Origin: Clostridium sp. 'White wine YQ' | GTDB taxonomy: Bacteria > Bacillota > Clostridia > Clostridiales > Clostridiaceae | Assembly: GCF_028728205.1 (NCBI RefSeq) | Contig: NZ_JAQYUU010000001.1 | Location: forward strand, 1,844,082 to 1,908,081 | DNA length: 64,000 nt | Direction of reading: 5' to 3' | Shown here: positions 1-8,672 of the stretch, piece by piece | How positions within the stretch are numbered: the first letter of the stretch is position 1 | How the letters are laid out: every line of letters begins with the position of its first letter | Made by a program: the position numbers and the translations under genes | Notes under the pieces: model-generated | Seen by the model: only the letters and a program-made list of their open reading frames with translations | What the model was told of the DNA's origin: nothing | The model's database searches: none

Positions 1-33
1 AGTTACAAAACTATTTAGTTGTTTTAAATCCAT
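1..33 (-). CDS. LysR-family transcriptional regulator, N-terminal fragment (window edge)
   Basis: The reverse strand carries a strong ribosome binding site (AAGGAGAGAG) followed by ATG and 11 codons reading MDLKQLNSFVT, after which the window ends. This is the usual opening of LysR-type regulators (M-D-L-x-Q-L-x-x-F-V). It is divergent from asd, a common LysR arrangement, but with only 11 residues the family call rests on this short motif. What it regulates cannot be seen. Confidence 0.55.
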   Translation of the reverse strand, partial: MDLKQLNSFVT

Positions 34-244
34 TTACCACTCTCTCCTTTTATAAATTAATACTAATATTGCATTGTATGCTTTCCATCAAAAATATTGA
101 ACATTATAATCAAAACTTTCAATTTTACTAATGCTTGTCCCAATGATACCATATAAGTAGGGAGATATACCACCACCCTTTTAAATAATTCTTAGAAAAA
201 TTTAGGTTGTATCTTCAAATGACTAATTAATGGGGGTAGAAACT

Positions 245-1321
245 ATGAATAATAAATTAAAAGTTGGTTTAATTGGCGGAACTGGTATGGTTGGACAAAG
301 ACTTATATGCCTTTTAGATAATCATCCTTGGTTTGAGGTTAAAGCTATAGCTGCAAGTAAAAAATCAGCTGGATTAACCTATATTGATGCTGTAAAAAAC
401 AGATGGAAAATGTCATCACCTATTCCAGAGAATATAAAGAATATCGTAATAAAAGACAGCTCTGAAATAGATGATATATCAAAAGAAGTTGATTTTGTTT
501 TCTGTGCAGTATCTCTGAATAAGGAAGAAACTAAAATATTAGAAGAAAATTATGCAAAGCATGAGCTGCCAGTTATATCATGCAATTCTGCTAACAGATA
601 TATTGATGATGTGCCTATGCTAATTCCAGAAATAAATGGACATCACCTTGATATAATAGGTGCTCAGAAAAAAAGACTTGGAACTAAAAAAGGATTTATT
701 GCTGTTAAGCCTAATTGTTCTATACAAAGTTACGTTCCTGCTATAAGTGCACTATTAGAATATAAACCAAATACTATATTAGCAACCACTTATCAAGCTA
801 TATCTGGTTCCGGAAAAAACTTTGATGAATGGCCAGAGATGATAGATAATGTTATACCTTATATTGCTGGGGAGGAAGAAAAAAGTGAAAATGAACCATT
901 AAAAATATGGGGAAAGGTTGAAGATGGTAAAATAGTTAATACTAATAAACCTATAATAACTACCCAATGTATAAGAGTTCCTGTGACTGATGGTCACCTA
1001 GCTGCTGTATTTGTAAGTTTTGATAAAAAGCCATCAAAAGAAGAGATTATTAATTTATGGAATAATTTCAAGATACCATCGTCAGTAAAAGACCTTCCAA
1101 GTGCACCAAAGAAATTTCTTCATTATTTTGAAGATGATAATAGACCTCAGACCAAGCTAGATAGAAATTTTGAGAATGGAATGGGAATAACTATTGGAAG
1201 ACTTAGAGAAGACAAACTATATGATTATAAATTTGTATGCCTTTCTCATAATACGCTAAGAGGTGCTGCTGGAGGTGCAGTTCTCATTGCAGAATTATTA
1301 AAATCTGAAGGTTATCTATAG
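245..1321 (+). CDS. asd: Aspartate-semialdehyde dehydrogenase
   Basis: Reduces aspartyl-4-phosphate to aspartate semialdehyde with NADPH, the branch-point step to lysine/diaminopimelate, threonine and methionine. The N-terminus has the Rossmann motif GLIGGTGMVGQ and the active-site cysteine lies in KPNCSIQ near residue 160. The length (358 residues) and sequence fit the archaeal/fungal-type branch common in clostridia. The start at 245 is preferred over an in-frame ATG at 230 because the GGGGG ribosome binding site lies between them, 8 bases before 245. It is monocistronic and ends at a strong hairpin. No lysine riboswitch is visible upstream. Confidence 0.93.
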   Translation: MNNKLKVGLIGGTGMVGQRLICLLDNHPWFEVKAIAASKKSAGLTYIDAVKNRWKMSSPIPENIKNIVIKDSSEIDDISKEVDFVFCAVSLNKEETKILEENYAKHELPVISCNSANRYIDDVPMLIPEINGHHLDIIGAQKKRLGTKKGFIAVKPNCSIQSYVPAISALLEYKPNTILATTYQAISGSGKNFDEWPEMIDNVIPYIAGEEEKSENEPLKIWGKVEDGKIVNTNKPIITTQCIRVPVTDGHLAAVFVSFDKKPSKEEIINLWNNFKIPSSVKDLPSAPKKFLHYFEDDNRPQTKLDRNFENGMGITIGRLREDKLYDYKFVCLSHNTLRGAAGGAVLIAELLKSEGYL

Positions 1322-1330
1322 TTTTTAATA

Positions 1331-1371
1331 AAGACGCTTTGTTTGTTCATCTATGTTAGACAAAGCGTCTT
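1331..1371. terminator. Bidirectional terminator between asd and the b5-like gene
   Basis: An 11-bp stem (AAGACGCTTTG with CAAAGCGTCTT) is followed by a T-rich tract on the + strand and lies between convergent genes. Confidence 0.85.
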
Positions 1372-1376
1372 TCTTT

Positions 1377-1763
1377 TTATTCTTTTAAGGTTCCAATAAT
1401 AGGAATCTCCTTTAAAACTTTTCTCCCATGTGGAGCCTTACCTATAACTTCGCTTAAATCCTTACCTGCGACAATTCCATCCTCATGTTTTCCATTTGTC
1501 CACTTTTCTGCATTTGTAACATCATATACAATTCCATCCACTGCTACATATGCAGGATTACCATTTTTCCCATTATACTTAGCTAACTCTGAAGCTGTAA
1601 ATACCTTGTTACTAGATGGGTTATTGCTAATATCAGGATTATTATTTGTATTAGGAACTGGTGAAGCGTTAGGTTCATTAGATTTTTTAGCTGCACAACT
1701 AAAAAACAGTATAGAAGTACATAAAGTTACTAAACATAGAAATGTTATTATTATTTTTCTCAT
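1377..1763 (-). CDS. Cytochrome b5-like heme/steroid-binding domain lipoprotein
   Basis: A 128-residue protein with a lipoprotein signal peptide (lipobox LFFSC, Cys23), a Pro/Asn-rich linker of about 30 residues, and a C-terminal cytochrome b5-like domain (about residues 54-125: FTASELAKYNGKNG, YVAVDGIVYDVT, AGKDLSEVIGKAPHG). The classical HPGG heme motif is absent. Histidines near GKH and PHG could be ligands, as in the bacterial b5-like family, but heme binding is inferred. It would sit on the outer face of the membrane. It is divergent from the P450 peroxygenase gene, an interesting neighbour for a heme-domain protein, though no functional link is shown. Confidence 0.8.
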   Translation of the reverse strand: MRKIIITFLCLVTLCTSILFFSCAAKKSNEPNASPVPNTNNNPDISNNPSSNKVFTASELAKYNGKNGNPAYVAVDGIVYDVTNAEKWTNGKHEDGIVAGKDLSEVIGKAPHGRKVLKEIPIIGTLKE

Positions 1764-1814
1764 GCGTCCACTCCCTTCACTAACTTACTAGTATATTGTT
1801 ATATTAAATATAAA

Positions 1815-1900
1815 TTTATTCACGTAAAATACTACATGACTTGCCACCCTCATAGAAACATATATGTGAATAAATACTTTCTCCCCTGGGAAAAAGTATT
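1815..1900. promoter_or_regulatory. Inverted repeats in the b5-like / P450 divergent region
   Basis: Two nested dyads are seen: TTTATTCAC (1815-1823) with GTGAATAAA (1866-1874), and directly after it a 28-bp dyad, AATACTTTCTCCC (1873-1885) with GGGAAAAAGTATT (1888-1900), with one mismatch. Both lie between the divergent promoters and could be operator sites or an mRNA leader hairpin. No matching regulator is identifiable. Confidence 0.5.
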
Positions 1901-1958
1901 ATATGTAATAGACTCGATTAAAAATCCTTACTTAAGATAAAAAGGAGTGAATATAGCT

Positions 1959-3215
1959 ATGCAAACAATCATACAAATTCCTAAAGACAAGACATTAGAT
2001 AATACCATTGCTCTTTCTCGAGAAGGATATCTATTTATTAAAAATAGAACTCAAGAACATCAATCAGATATCTTTGAAACTCATTTATTTGGAGAGAAAG
2101 TAATCTGTATGAGCGGTGAAGAATATGCAAAATTATTTTATAATGCTGAAAAGTTTCAAAGAAATGGTGCTGCTCCAAAAAGAATTCAAAAAACTTTGTT
2201 TGGAGAGAATGCAATTCAAACAATGGATGGTGAAGCACATTCCCATAGGAAAAGTGTATTTATGTCATTAATGACTACTGAACGTCAAAATGAATTAGCA
2301 AACCTTGTGAAAAATAAACTTGAAGCTTCTATATCTAGGTGGGAAACTTCTGATAAGGTAGTACTTTTTGATGAAGCAAAATATATATTATGCGAAGCTG
2401 CTTGTGAATGGGCTGGGGTTCCAATAGGTGAATCTGAAATAAGAGAGCGTGCAAATGATTTTAACGCTATGGTAGAGGGCTTTGGATCTGTTGGGCCTCG
2501 TTATTGGATTGGAAAAGGCTCAAGAGAGAGAGCTGAAGCTTGGATAAAAGGTATTATAAAAGATGTTCGTTCTGGAAATCTTAAGATTGGTGAAAATTCA
2601 GCACTTCATGCCATGGCTTTTTATAGAGATTTGGAGGGAAATGAACTTGATCCTCATATGGCTGCAGTTGAGTTAATTAATGTATTACGTCCGATTGTAG
2701 CTATTTCAACCTACATTACCTTTGCATCCTTAGCCCTCCATGATTATATTGAATGTAGAGAAAATCTACAATCTGGAGATGAGGATTATCTTCAAATGTT
2801 TGCACAAGAAGTTAGACGTTATTATCCCTTTACTCCCTTTTTAGGTGCAAGAGTAAAAAAAGATTTTGTTTGGAATCAATATGAATTTAAACAAGGAAAC
2901 CTTGTTTTACTTGATATCTACGGCAATAACCATGACCCTAGAATCTGGAATAATCCAAATAAATTTAATCCAAGTAGATTTAGTAATTTTAAGGTAGATT
3001 TATTTAATTTCATGCCTCAAGGAGGCGGTGATCCTTCCATCAGCCACCGTTGTCCAGGTGAAGGTATTACCGTTGAAGTAATGAAAACATTCTTAGATTT
3101 TCTAATTAATAAAATTGATTACCAAGTTCCTAGCCAAAACTTAAGCTATAATTTATCTAAAATTCCTACATTACCTGAAAGTGGATTTGCTATGTACAAC
3201 ATAAAAAGAAGATAA
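1959..3215 (+). CDS. CYP152-family fatty-acid peroxygenase (P450)
   Basis: A P450 that uses H2O2 to hydroxylate fatty acids at the alpha or beta carbon, without a reductase partner. The diagnostic features of CYP152 are present: the I-helix reads LRPIVAIS, with Arg244-Pro245 in place of the usual acid-Thr pair (the Arg binds the substrate carboxylate), and the proximal loop GGGDPSISHRCPGEG carries the heme-ligand Cys365. Positions and length (418) agree closely with the Bacillus subtilis and Clostridium acetobutylicum members. The ATG at 1959 has AAAGGAG 11 bases upstream and is preferred to an in-frame GTG at 1947 that overlaps that site. It is likely linked to lipid modification or peroxide consumption. 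Confidence 0.92.
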   Translation: MQTIIQIPKDKTLDNTIALSREGYLFIKNRTQEHQSDIFETHLFGEKVICMSGEEYAKLFYNAEKFQRNGAAPKRIQKTLFGENAIQTMDGEAHSHRKSVFMSLMTTERQNELANLVKNKLEASISRWETSDKVVLFDEAKYILCEAACEWAGVPIGESEIRERANDFNAMVEGFGSVGPRYWIGKGSRERAEAWIKGIIKDVRSGNLKIGENSALHAMAFYRDLEGNELDPHMAAVELINVLRPIVAISTYITFASLALHDYIECRENLQSGDEDYLQMFAQEVRRYYPFTPFLGARVKKDFVWNQYEFKQGNLVLLDIYGNNHDPRIWNNPNKFNPSRFSNFKVDLFNFMPQGGGDPSISHRCPGEGITVEVMKTFLDFLINKIDYQVPSQNLSYNLSKIPTLPESGFAMYNIKRR

Positions 3216-3230
3216 AATGAAGATAAAAAG

Positions 3231-3265
3231 AAGAGTTGTTTGCCTTCAATAAACAAACAACTCTT
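3231..3265. terminator. Bidirectional terminator, P450 / MerR
   Basis: A 12-bp stem AAGAGTTGTTTG with CAAACAACTCTT between convergent genes. Confidence 0.8.
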
Positions 3266-3275
3266 ATAACTTGAG

Positions 3276-4022
3276 TTATTTTTCTGCAAACATCTCAGCT
3301 GCTGCATATTGATAATAAGCTAATCCTATTTGCTGACTTTCTAACATATTTCTATGGAAATCATCTTCTAGCATAAACTTTGAAGTACCTAAATATTTCT
3401 TCGCATCCATGTCTATTGAATTATCATTAATAAATACAATATGATCTTCTAATGCTTTTTGAACCTTTTCATCACTTGCCTTTAGTCCACATCTTAATGC
3501 TTCTATCATAAATTTAGTAAATGCTTGTGCTTCTAATGCACTCCTATTCATCTTTTCACTTTCTATTGCCTGTTCTTTAAGCATATCATATCCATACTTG
3601 TCATTAAGATATTCACTTTGTTCTTTTAGAGCTTTCACCCATTCTACCTCATTAAACCCTTTAAACATATCTGATTTTTCCATGTTTTCTCCTTTCTTTG
3701 TGAAAAAAATTGACTGTTCAATTGTGCTTATTAAACTATCCATTCTTTGCCTGCGCGCTTTAAGCATTTCATGTTGTTTAGTTAAGCAATCAATTCTACT
3801 AGTTTCATTTTCAAGAGCCTTTTTTATATCATTAAGCGAGAAATCTAATTCACGATAAAACAAGATTTGCTGAAGTCGTTCCAATTCTTCCATTCCATAT
3901 ATCCTATAACCTGATTCTGTAATATTACATGGTATTAACAATCCAATCTTATGATAATGATATAAAGTTTTTATTGTGACTCCTGTTAAATCTGCTATTT
4001 CTTTTACAGTATAATATTGCAA
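3276..4022 (-). CDS. MerR-family regulator with TipAS-like effector domain
   Basis: The N-terminal winged helix (YYTVKEIADLTGVTIKTLYHYHKIGLL) is that of MerR activators. A coiled coil follows, then a C-terminal antibiotic-binding TipAS-like domain (about residues 115-248, DMFKGFNEVEW onward). TipA-type proteins bind thiopeptides or other lipophilic drugs and activate efflux genes and themselves. The start is taken as TTG 4022 (MQYYTVKEIA), 7 bases after GAGGTGAT; the in-frame GTG at 4031 overlaps that site. Its own promoter carries a MerR-type 19-bp spacer, so autoregulation is likely. No dedicated target gene is adjacent. Confidence 0.88.
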   Translation of the reverse strand: MQYYTVKEIADLTGVTIKTLYHYHKIGLLIPCNITESGYRIYGMEELERLQQILFYRELDFSLNDIKKALENETSRIDCLTKQHEMLKARRQRMDSLISTIEQSIFFTKKGENMEKSDMFKGFNEVEWVKALKEQSEYLNDKYGYDMLKEQAIESEKMNRSALEAQAFTKFMIEALRCGLKASDEKVQKALEDHIVFINDNSIDMDAKKYLGTSKFMLEDDFHRNMLESQQIGLAYYQYAAAEMFAEK

Positions 4023-4041
4023 TATTATCACCTCGTTTATA

Positions 4042-4072
4042 ATACTAATCCCTTACCTAAGGGGAGTGTCAA
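4042..4072 (-). promoter_or_regulatory. MerR-type promoter with palindrome in a 19-bp spacer
   Basis: On the reverse strand TTGACA (4072-4067) and TAGTAT (4047-4042) are separated by exactly 19 bp, the over-long spacer typical of MerR-regulated promoters. The spacer holds the dyad CCCTTA-GG-TAAGGG (4050-4063). It drives the MerR/TipAS gene. Confidence 0.8.
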
Positions 4073-4093
4073 TACTTTTTTGTAAAATAAAAA

Positions 4094-4115
4094 AACAGCC
4101 TTAATTCAGGCTGTT
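4094..4115. terminator. Terminator downstream of the diguanylate cyclase gene
   Basis: Stem AACAGCC/GGCTGTT with A/T tracts on both sides. On the reverse strand it follows the cyclase stop codon. Confidence 0.75.
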
Positions 4116-4134
4116 CTTTATTTTAGTTTAACTG

Positions 4135-6528
4135 TCACTTTAAACTCTCAAAGAATTTTTTGTCTTCTTTAAATATATGTTCTACTATTACTTCTCCTAT
4201 AAATAATACAAAGATCTCAGAAATATTTATTTTAGCTTTTTTTAAATCTCTATTCCAAATCTCCAGCTTATCTATAATGTTTTTGTGACTTTCTTTATGT
4301 TTATTTAGCTCTTCTTTTGAGTAATTTGAGTTTTCAACTACCTTTTCCTCATATAAGAAATGCTCTTTCATATGCTCTAATATCTCTTCAAATACTTGGA
4401 TTGCTTCATCTGAAATTTCTTCTTTACTTGAGTACTTCAATAATTTATTGGATAAAGTAAAAATTTTCTGATGCTGCTTATCTATTATTCTTTCACCACA
4501 ATTGAATTCATCACTCCAGCGAAGTTCTAAAAAATGATTAGGAATTTTGTTTTCTATTTCATCTAATACTATTTGGTTTCTTCCCTTTTCTTTTGCTTCA
4601 AATAAAGCTTCATCAACTCTCTTAAACCAAACTGAGAAAGGTTCATATTGTTTTCTTTCAGAAACACCAAAGCTTGCTGTAATTACACCTACCTCTTCAA
4701 TATGCTCCATTTCAATCTTTTGACGGATCTTTTCTGCTACAATCCCCGCATCTTCAATACTTGTACAAGGCATTAATATTGAAAATTCTTCTCCACCCCA
4801 TCTAAAGAGTATATCTGACTTTCTAATATTCTGTTCAGCTATTCTTGAAATACTTACTAAAACTTCATCACCTTTATCATGTCCAAATGTATCATTTACA
4901 TTTTTAAAATGATCAATATCAAAAATTATTAATGAGATTGACCTATTGAATTGATCACTTATAGCAATTTCCTCAGACAAAACCTTATCTAAATAATGTC
5001 TATTAAATAATCCAGTTAACTTATCTCTTGTGGCTAAACTGAATAGTTCTTCTTCGTAATCTTTTTTCTCTTGAATATTTAGTAATATTCCTTCGTATTG
5101 CCAATCATCAGTTTGATATGGAACTTTTGTCAATCTTAACTCTGCCCAAAAAGTTTCCCCTTTACTATTAACTAATTCTAAATCTACAATTGGCAGTTCC
5201 AGTTTGTTCTTTATTACATTCTTAAAATATTCAAATGAATCATTACTACTAAATATTACATCTTGTCCATTGGATATAAATTCTTCAAATTCATCTTTTG
5301 ATTCACATGCAAATTGAGTATAGAAATATGGATTTCCATATAGGAAATCACCCGCTTTATCAAGCAAAAATACACCTATTGGTGTAGAGCTAATAAATCT
5401 ATCAGTCATTGATTGAATGGAATTGGCAAGTTCTCCAAACTCATCCTTTCTATGAAGTCCATATATCTTCTGATCTTGTGTGATTTCCTTTAATTCGATA
5501 CTCTCCTTTAGTTTTCCGAAAGGATTCATAAATACTCTCTTTACTACATAGCTTATGATTAAAACCATAGCCATCATTATAAGAAACACTAGGCCTATTA
5601 TCCCCATTAACTTAGATGGTGAGTATAAATTTTTTGAATTAAAGAATGTTACTACTCTCCAATTACTGTTTCTTACTGGAGCTACGGCTGCATATTGATA
5701 TTCCTTGTCATCTAAAGGTATTATAGTAGGCTCTTCTGAAGATTTAAGATACTCATCTATACTTTTCTTAAATTTTGGGTCACTACTTAAATCATAAACA
5801 TATCTTTGAGAATTCAAATTAGAATCTTTATCCTTTATTTGTGAATTGCTGTTACCAGAATCCATTTCAACTAATCCGTACTCATTAATGATTACTGACT
5901 TTGATTCACTATCTTGATGTTGAATTAATGCCTCATTTAAAAATTCTTGCAAATTTATAGTGCAGCCCACAATTCCTAATAATTCATCTCCATCTTGAAC
6001 TTTCACGCTAACCCATATATCTTTAGATGATAAAAACCTATTATTAGTGGTAAATAATGAATATTTTCTGTTTGATGATATATATTGAAAATACCATTTA
6101 TCTGATATATTGTTTTCGTCAAGTTTGCCTATTGAATTGAAATTATTGTATTTAGTTTCATTATTTACGTAATACATTTGTTTCGATTTATTTAATACTA
6201 TAAAAGAATTCGAGTCCTGAAATACATTACTAAATTCTTGAAGTTCATTAAAAGCAATTTCTTTATCGTTAATATTACTTTCATTTTCCATCCACATTAT
6301 AATTTCATCTGAATTTGCTGCTTTTTCAGCTAATGCTATTTCTCTATCCAGTTTTTCTTGAACATATGCAACTAATTCATTTGTATGTAATCGTGCATAT
6401 TCCTTTGAAACATTCTGAGTTATCCTCTTTATTTCACTTTCCATCAAAAGTGAAGTTAAAATAATTGTGAGAATTACAACAAAAACTATAAGCATTCGAA
6501 ACTTGTCCCAAATTCTATTATTCCACAC
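4135..6528 (-). CDS. Membrane diguanylate cyclase: Cache-HAMP-PAS-GGDEF-hemerythrin
   Basis: A 797-residue sensor that makes cyclic di-GMP. Order: TM helix (10-30), extracytoplasmic double-Cache-like domain (31-305), TM helix (306-330), HAMP-like segment, PAS domain (about 376-490), GGDEF domain (495-655) and a C-terminal bacteriohemerythrin domain (665-797). The catalytic motif is GGEEF (578-582) and an intact I-site RKSD lies five residues before it, so product inhibition is expected. Iron ligands are visible: DKQH (His686), the HFLYEE region (His723, Glu727), HKESH (His744/748), EH (His784) and Asp789. The fusion suggests cyclase output tuned by O2, NO or redox. GTG start, with GGAGG 8 bases upstream. 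Confidence 0.93.
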   Translation of the reverse strand: MWNNRIWDKFRMLIVFVVILTIILTSLLMESEIKRITQNVSKEYARLHTNELVAYVQEKLDREIALAEKAANSDEIIMWMENESNINDKEIAFNELQEFSNVFQDSNSFIVLNKSKQMYYVNNETKYNNFNSIGKLDENNISDKWYFQYISSNRKYSLFTTNNRFLSSKDIWVSVKVQDGDELLGIVGCTINLQEFLNEALIQHQDSESKSVIINEYGLVEMDSGNSNSQIKDKDSNLNSQRYVYDLSSDPKFKKSIDEYLKSSEEPTIIPLDDKEYQYAAVAPVRNSNWRVVTFFNSKNLYSPSKLMGIIGLVFLIMMAMVLIISYVVKRVFMNPFGKLKESIELKEITQDQKIYGLHRKDEFGELANSIQSMTDRFISSTPIGVFLLDKAGDFLYGNPYFYTQFACESKDEFEEFISNGQDVIFSSNDSFEYFKNVIKNKLELPIVDLELVNSKGETFWAELRLTKVPYQTDDWQYEGILLNIQEKKDYEEELFSLATRDKLTGLFNRHYLDKVLSEEIAISDQFNRSISLIIFDIDHFKNVNDTFGHDKGDEVLVSISRIAEQNIRKSDILFRWGGEEFSILMPCTSIEDAGIVAEKIRQKIEMEHIEEVGVITASFGVSERKQYEPFSVWFKRVDEALFEAKEKGRNQIVLDEIENKIPNHFLELRWSDEFNCGERIIDKQHQKIFTLSNKLLKYSSKEEISDEAIQVFEEILEHMKEHFLYEEKVVENSNYSKEELNKHKESHKNIIDKLEIWNRDLKKAKINISEIFVLFIGEVIVEHIFKEDKKFFESLK

Positions 6529-6848
6529 TTATCTTTCCTCCAATATTATATTTTGATTAATGGAGTTTCATCTATAGTAAACATTATCAGTCATTTGCTT
6601 TATACATCTTTGTATGTACTTGTATATATATATAATTTGTCTCTTACATTATAACACTTTCGATTTTTTTCTACAATATTTTCAAGAATAATTCAATTTT
6701 TCTTAATATTTATAATGTAGTATTATTTTTTTCTCAAAAAAAAAAATTCCCTACCTTTCTTCTATAATTTCATGTCTTATTATACAGTTAATACTTCTAA
6801 TAAATATTACACTTTACAGCTTTAATGCTTTAAACGTTAATAAAAATA
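6529..6848. other. AT-rich intergenic region without a recognisable gene
   Basis: About 320 bases of very AT-rich sequence with T- and A-runs between two reverse-strand genes. It holds the cyclase promoter, but no clear -35/-10 pair can be singled out, and I see no open frame with a ribosome binding site or RNA motif. Confidence 0.6.
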
Positions 6849-6886
6849 AAGTCTCATATTTAACAATTAAGCTAAATATGAGACTT
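6849..6886 (-). terminator. Terminator of the YjfB-like gene
   Basis: A 14-bp perfect stem (AAGTCTCATATTTA with its complement) followed on the reverse strand by TTATTTTTATT. Confidence 0.85.
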
Positions 6887-6900
6887 ACGTTATGTATTAT

Positions 6901-7080
6901 TTAAACTCTAACATCTATAACCTTTCCTAGGTTAGAATCCACAGCTGATACTTCCATTATTTTATTAAGTCCTTCAGCCATTTGACTTTGTGTATTCATC
7001 TGAAGTTTCATCAAACTAATATCAACCGAATTTCCTAAATTATATTGACTTAATGTCATTGAAGTACTTGCAATATCCAT
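6901..7080 (-). CDS. YjfB-family small protein (putative motility protein)
   Basis: A 59-residue protein beginning MDIASTSMTLSQYNLGNSVDISLMKLQMNTQ and ending in IDVRV, matching the small YjfB family found in flagellated Firmicutes; its biochemical role is unknown. The start at ATG 7080 is chosen because AGAGGATG lies just upstream; an in-frame TTG at 7098 overlaps that site. It stands alone with its own terminator. Confidence 0.75.
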   Translation of the reverse strand: MDIASTSMTLSQYNLGNSVDISLMKLQMNTQSQMAEGLNKIMEVSAVDSNLGKVIDVRV

Positions 7081-7183
7081 AGTACATCCTCTTTTCAATA
7101 AATATATTTATAAATTTATACTATCATAACATTTGAAATAATACTACATAATATACCAAGTATCATTTACAATATGATTACTT

Positions 7184-7615
7184 TTATTGAACTAATGAAG
7201 TCAATTCCTCATCTTTCTTTATAGCCTCAGGGTCCATATATATAATTTCCCAAAGATGTCCATCTAAATCTTGAAAGCTTCTTTGATACATATGTCCAAA
7301 ATCCACTGCTTCTTTCGAAAACTTTCCACCCATATTTATAGCCTTATCAACAATAACATCCACCATTGCCTTACTTTCTGCAGATATCCCTAAGATAACT
7401 TCCGTACTTTTAGTTGTATCTGTTATTTCTTTTTGTGTAAAATTTTTAAAGAACTCATCAACAAGCAGCATTGCAAAAATATCTTCATTAATAATCATAC
7501 ATGCTGCATTCTCATCAGTAAATTGATGATTAAATGTAAATCCAAGCTTTGTAAAGAAATCAACTGATTTTTTCAAATCCTTTACTGGCAAATTAACAAA
7601 TATTTTTGTTCCCAT
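7184..7615 (-). CDS. VOC (glyoxalase/bleomycin-resistance fold) family protein
   Basis: A 143-residue protein with the two beta-alpha-beta-beta-beta modules of the vicinal-oxygen-chelate superfamily: FVNLPVKDLKKSVDFFTKLGFTF at the start, and FGHMYQRSFQDLDGHLWEIIYMD near the end, including the usual metal-binding Glu in the WEI strand. It is close to the widespread glyoxalase-like proteins of 130-145 residues with no assigned substrate. No operon partner is seen. Confidence 0.85.
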   Translation of the reverse strand: MGTKIFVNLPVKDLKKSVDFFTKLGFTFNHQFTDENAACMIINEDIFAMLLVDEFFKNFTQKEITDTTKSTEVILGISAESKAMVDVIVDKAINMGGKFSKEAVDFGHMYQRSFQDLDGHLWEIIYMDPEAIKKDEELTSLVQ

Positions 7616-7709
7616 AATTAAAATTTCCTCCTTTTCTCTTCTTAATTCAATAGTTATTATTTTCTTAGACTATTTTATTATTCTCATATTTCTGGGATGT
7701 TTTATTTTA

Positions 7710-7798
7710 GGGGACGGTTAACAACTTTTTGCTATATAGCTTGTCCAAATATCCTCAAATAGTACAAGCTTTTTTATAATTAATTGTTAACCGTCCCC
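7710..7798. repeat. REP-like palindromic element, copy A
   Basis: An 89-bp element with terminal inverted repeats GGGGACGGTTAACAA / TTGTTAACCGTCCCC and an inner arm GCTTGT...ACAAGC, so the RNA would fold into one long interrupted hairpin. It ends 4 bases before the stop codon of the gene at 7803-8657. Copies B (8673-8760) and C (15335-15446) share both ends. Similar GGGGACGG palindromes are known scattered in clostridial genomes. Confidence 0.85.
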
Positions 7799-7802
7799 TA
7801 TT

Positions 7803-8657
7803 TTAAGTTGCAAGAAATAGTCCAAATAGAAGTAATGAAATTATTAATATAACTACAAATATTGTAAAAAATATAATATTAACTAATACTTTGCTTACAG
7901 CACCTTTTATTAAAAGTCTTCTAATAGAATTTAGTATAAGAAGTATTATTGCAACGTTTAGAAATGCCATAATAACATTAGTAATAGAATATCCGTATTT
8001 GCTGGTCTTTATTAATTCTCCTTCCTTACTAAATTCATATGTATTGGAACTTAAATCTCCTCCACATTTTAATGTATCTGAATTTATATCAACCTTTGGA
8101 ACCTCATAGTAGCTTCCTCTTTGCCAAGTAATCACCTTGTCATTGAGATTAACTATATATTGTTCAGTGTCATCAGATATTAGTGCATAATCTCCTGAAT
8201 TAAAAGGAAAGACCGTTACTTTATTCTTTTCTTTAATGAACTTTTGTAAATAATTTATTCTTTCTTTATCTTCAAGTAAGTTATCTTTTATCCACCCTTC
8301 TCTACCGTTAATCAATATATGAAAATACTGAGCTTTTGCTGTTAGAATATACTCTGCGAATCTAACCTTAGTATCTTTATTTATATCTATCTTTGTACTA
8401 TTAGCTATAAAATCATTGTCCATTTCTTTGAAAAAGTATGGATCTATATTGTTTTTATCATCAGCAAAATCATAGGAACCGCTGTCAATTGTTGCTTCGA
8501 ATCTCATTACTTTTTCATGATATAGTTTTGCCTCTGCTGCTTGCTTTTTAATTAATCTATTTTGTTCATACTTATTCCAAGTTATAGAAATAAAATTTAA
8601 TAGTACAAAACTTAATATATATATAATTAGTTTCTTAGTTGGTTTTTTAAAATTCAT
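7803..8657 (-). CDS. Membrane protein with extracytoplasmic region, function unknown
   Basis: A 284-residue protein not recognised as a named family. It has an N-terminal TM helix (about 10-26), a hydrophilic region including a short SH3-like stretch (AQYFHILINGREGWIKDNLL), and two C-terminal TM helices (about 224-243 and 255-282). Only the RBS separates it from copy B upstream, and copy A lies just past its stop, so the gene is bracketed by two REP-like elements. ATG start with AAAGGAG upstream. Structural or sensing role at the membrane is a guess. Confidence 0.75.
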   Translation of the reverse strand: MNFKKPTKKLIIYILSFVLLNFISITWNKYEQNRLIKKQAAEAKLYHEKVMRFEATIDSGSYDFADDKNNIDPYFFKEMDNDFIANSTKIDINKDTKVRFAEYILTAKAQYFHILINGREGWIKDNLLEDKERINYLQKFIKEKNKVTVFPFNSGDYALISDDTEQYIVNLNDKVITWQRGSYYEVPKVDINSDTLKCGGDLSSNTYEFSKEGELIKTSKYGYSITNVIMAFLNVAIILLILNSIRRLLIKGAVSKVLVNIIFFTIFVVILIISLLLFGLFLAT

Positions 8658-8672
8658 TTTGACTCCTTTTCA

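Noticed and set aside
1..244. Lysine riboswitch upstream of asd
   Set aside because: The roughly 210-base spacer lacks the conserved L-box motifs and a terminator before the start codon.
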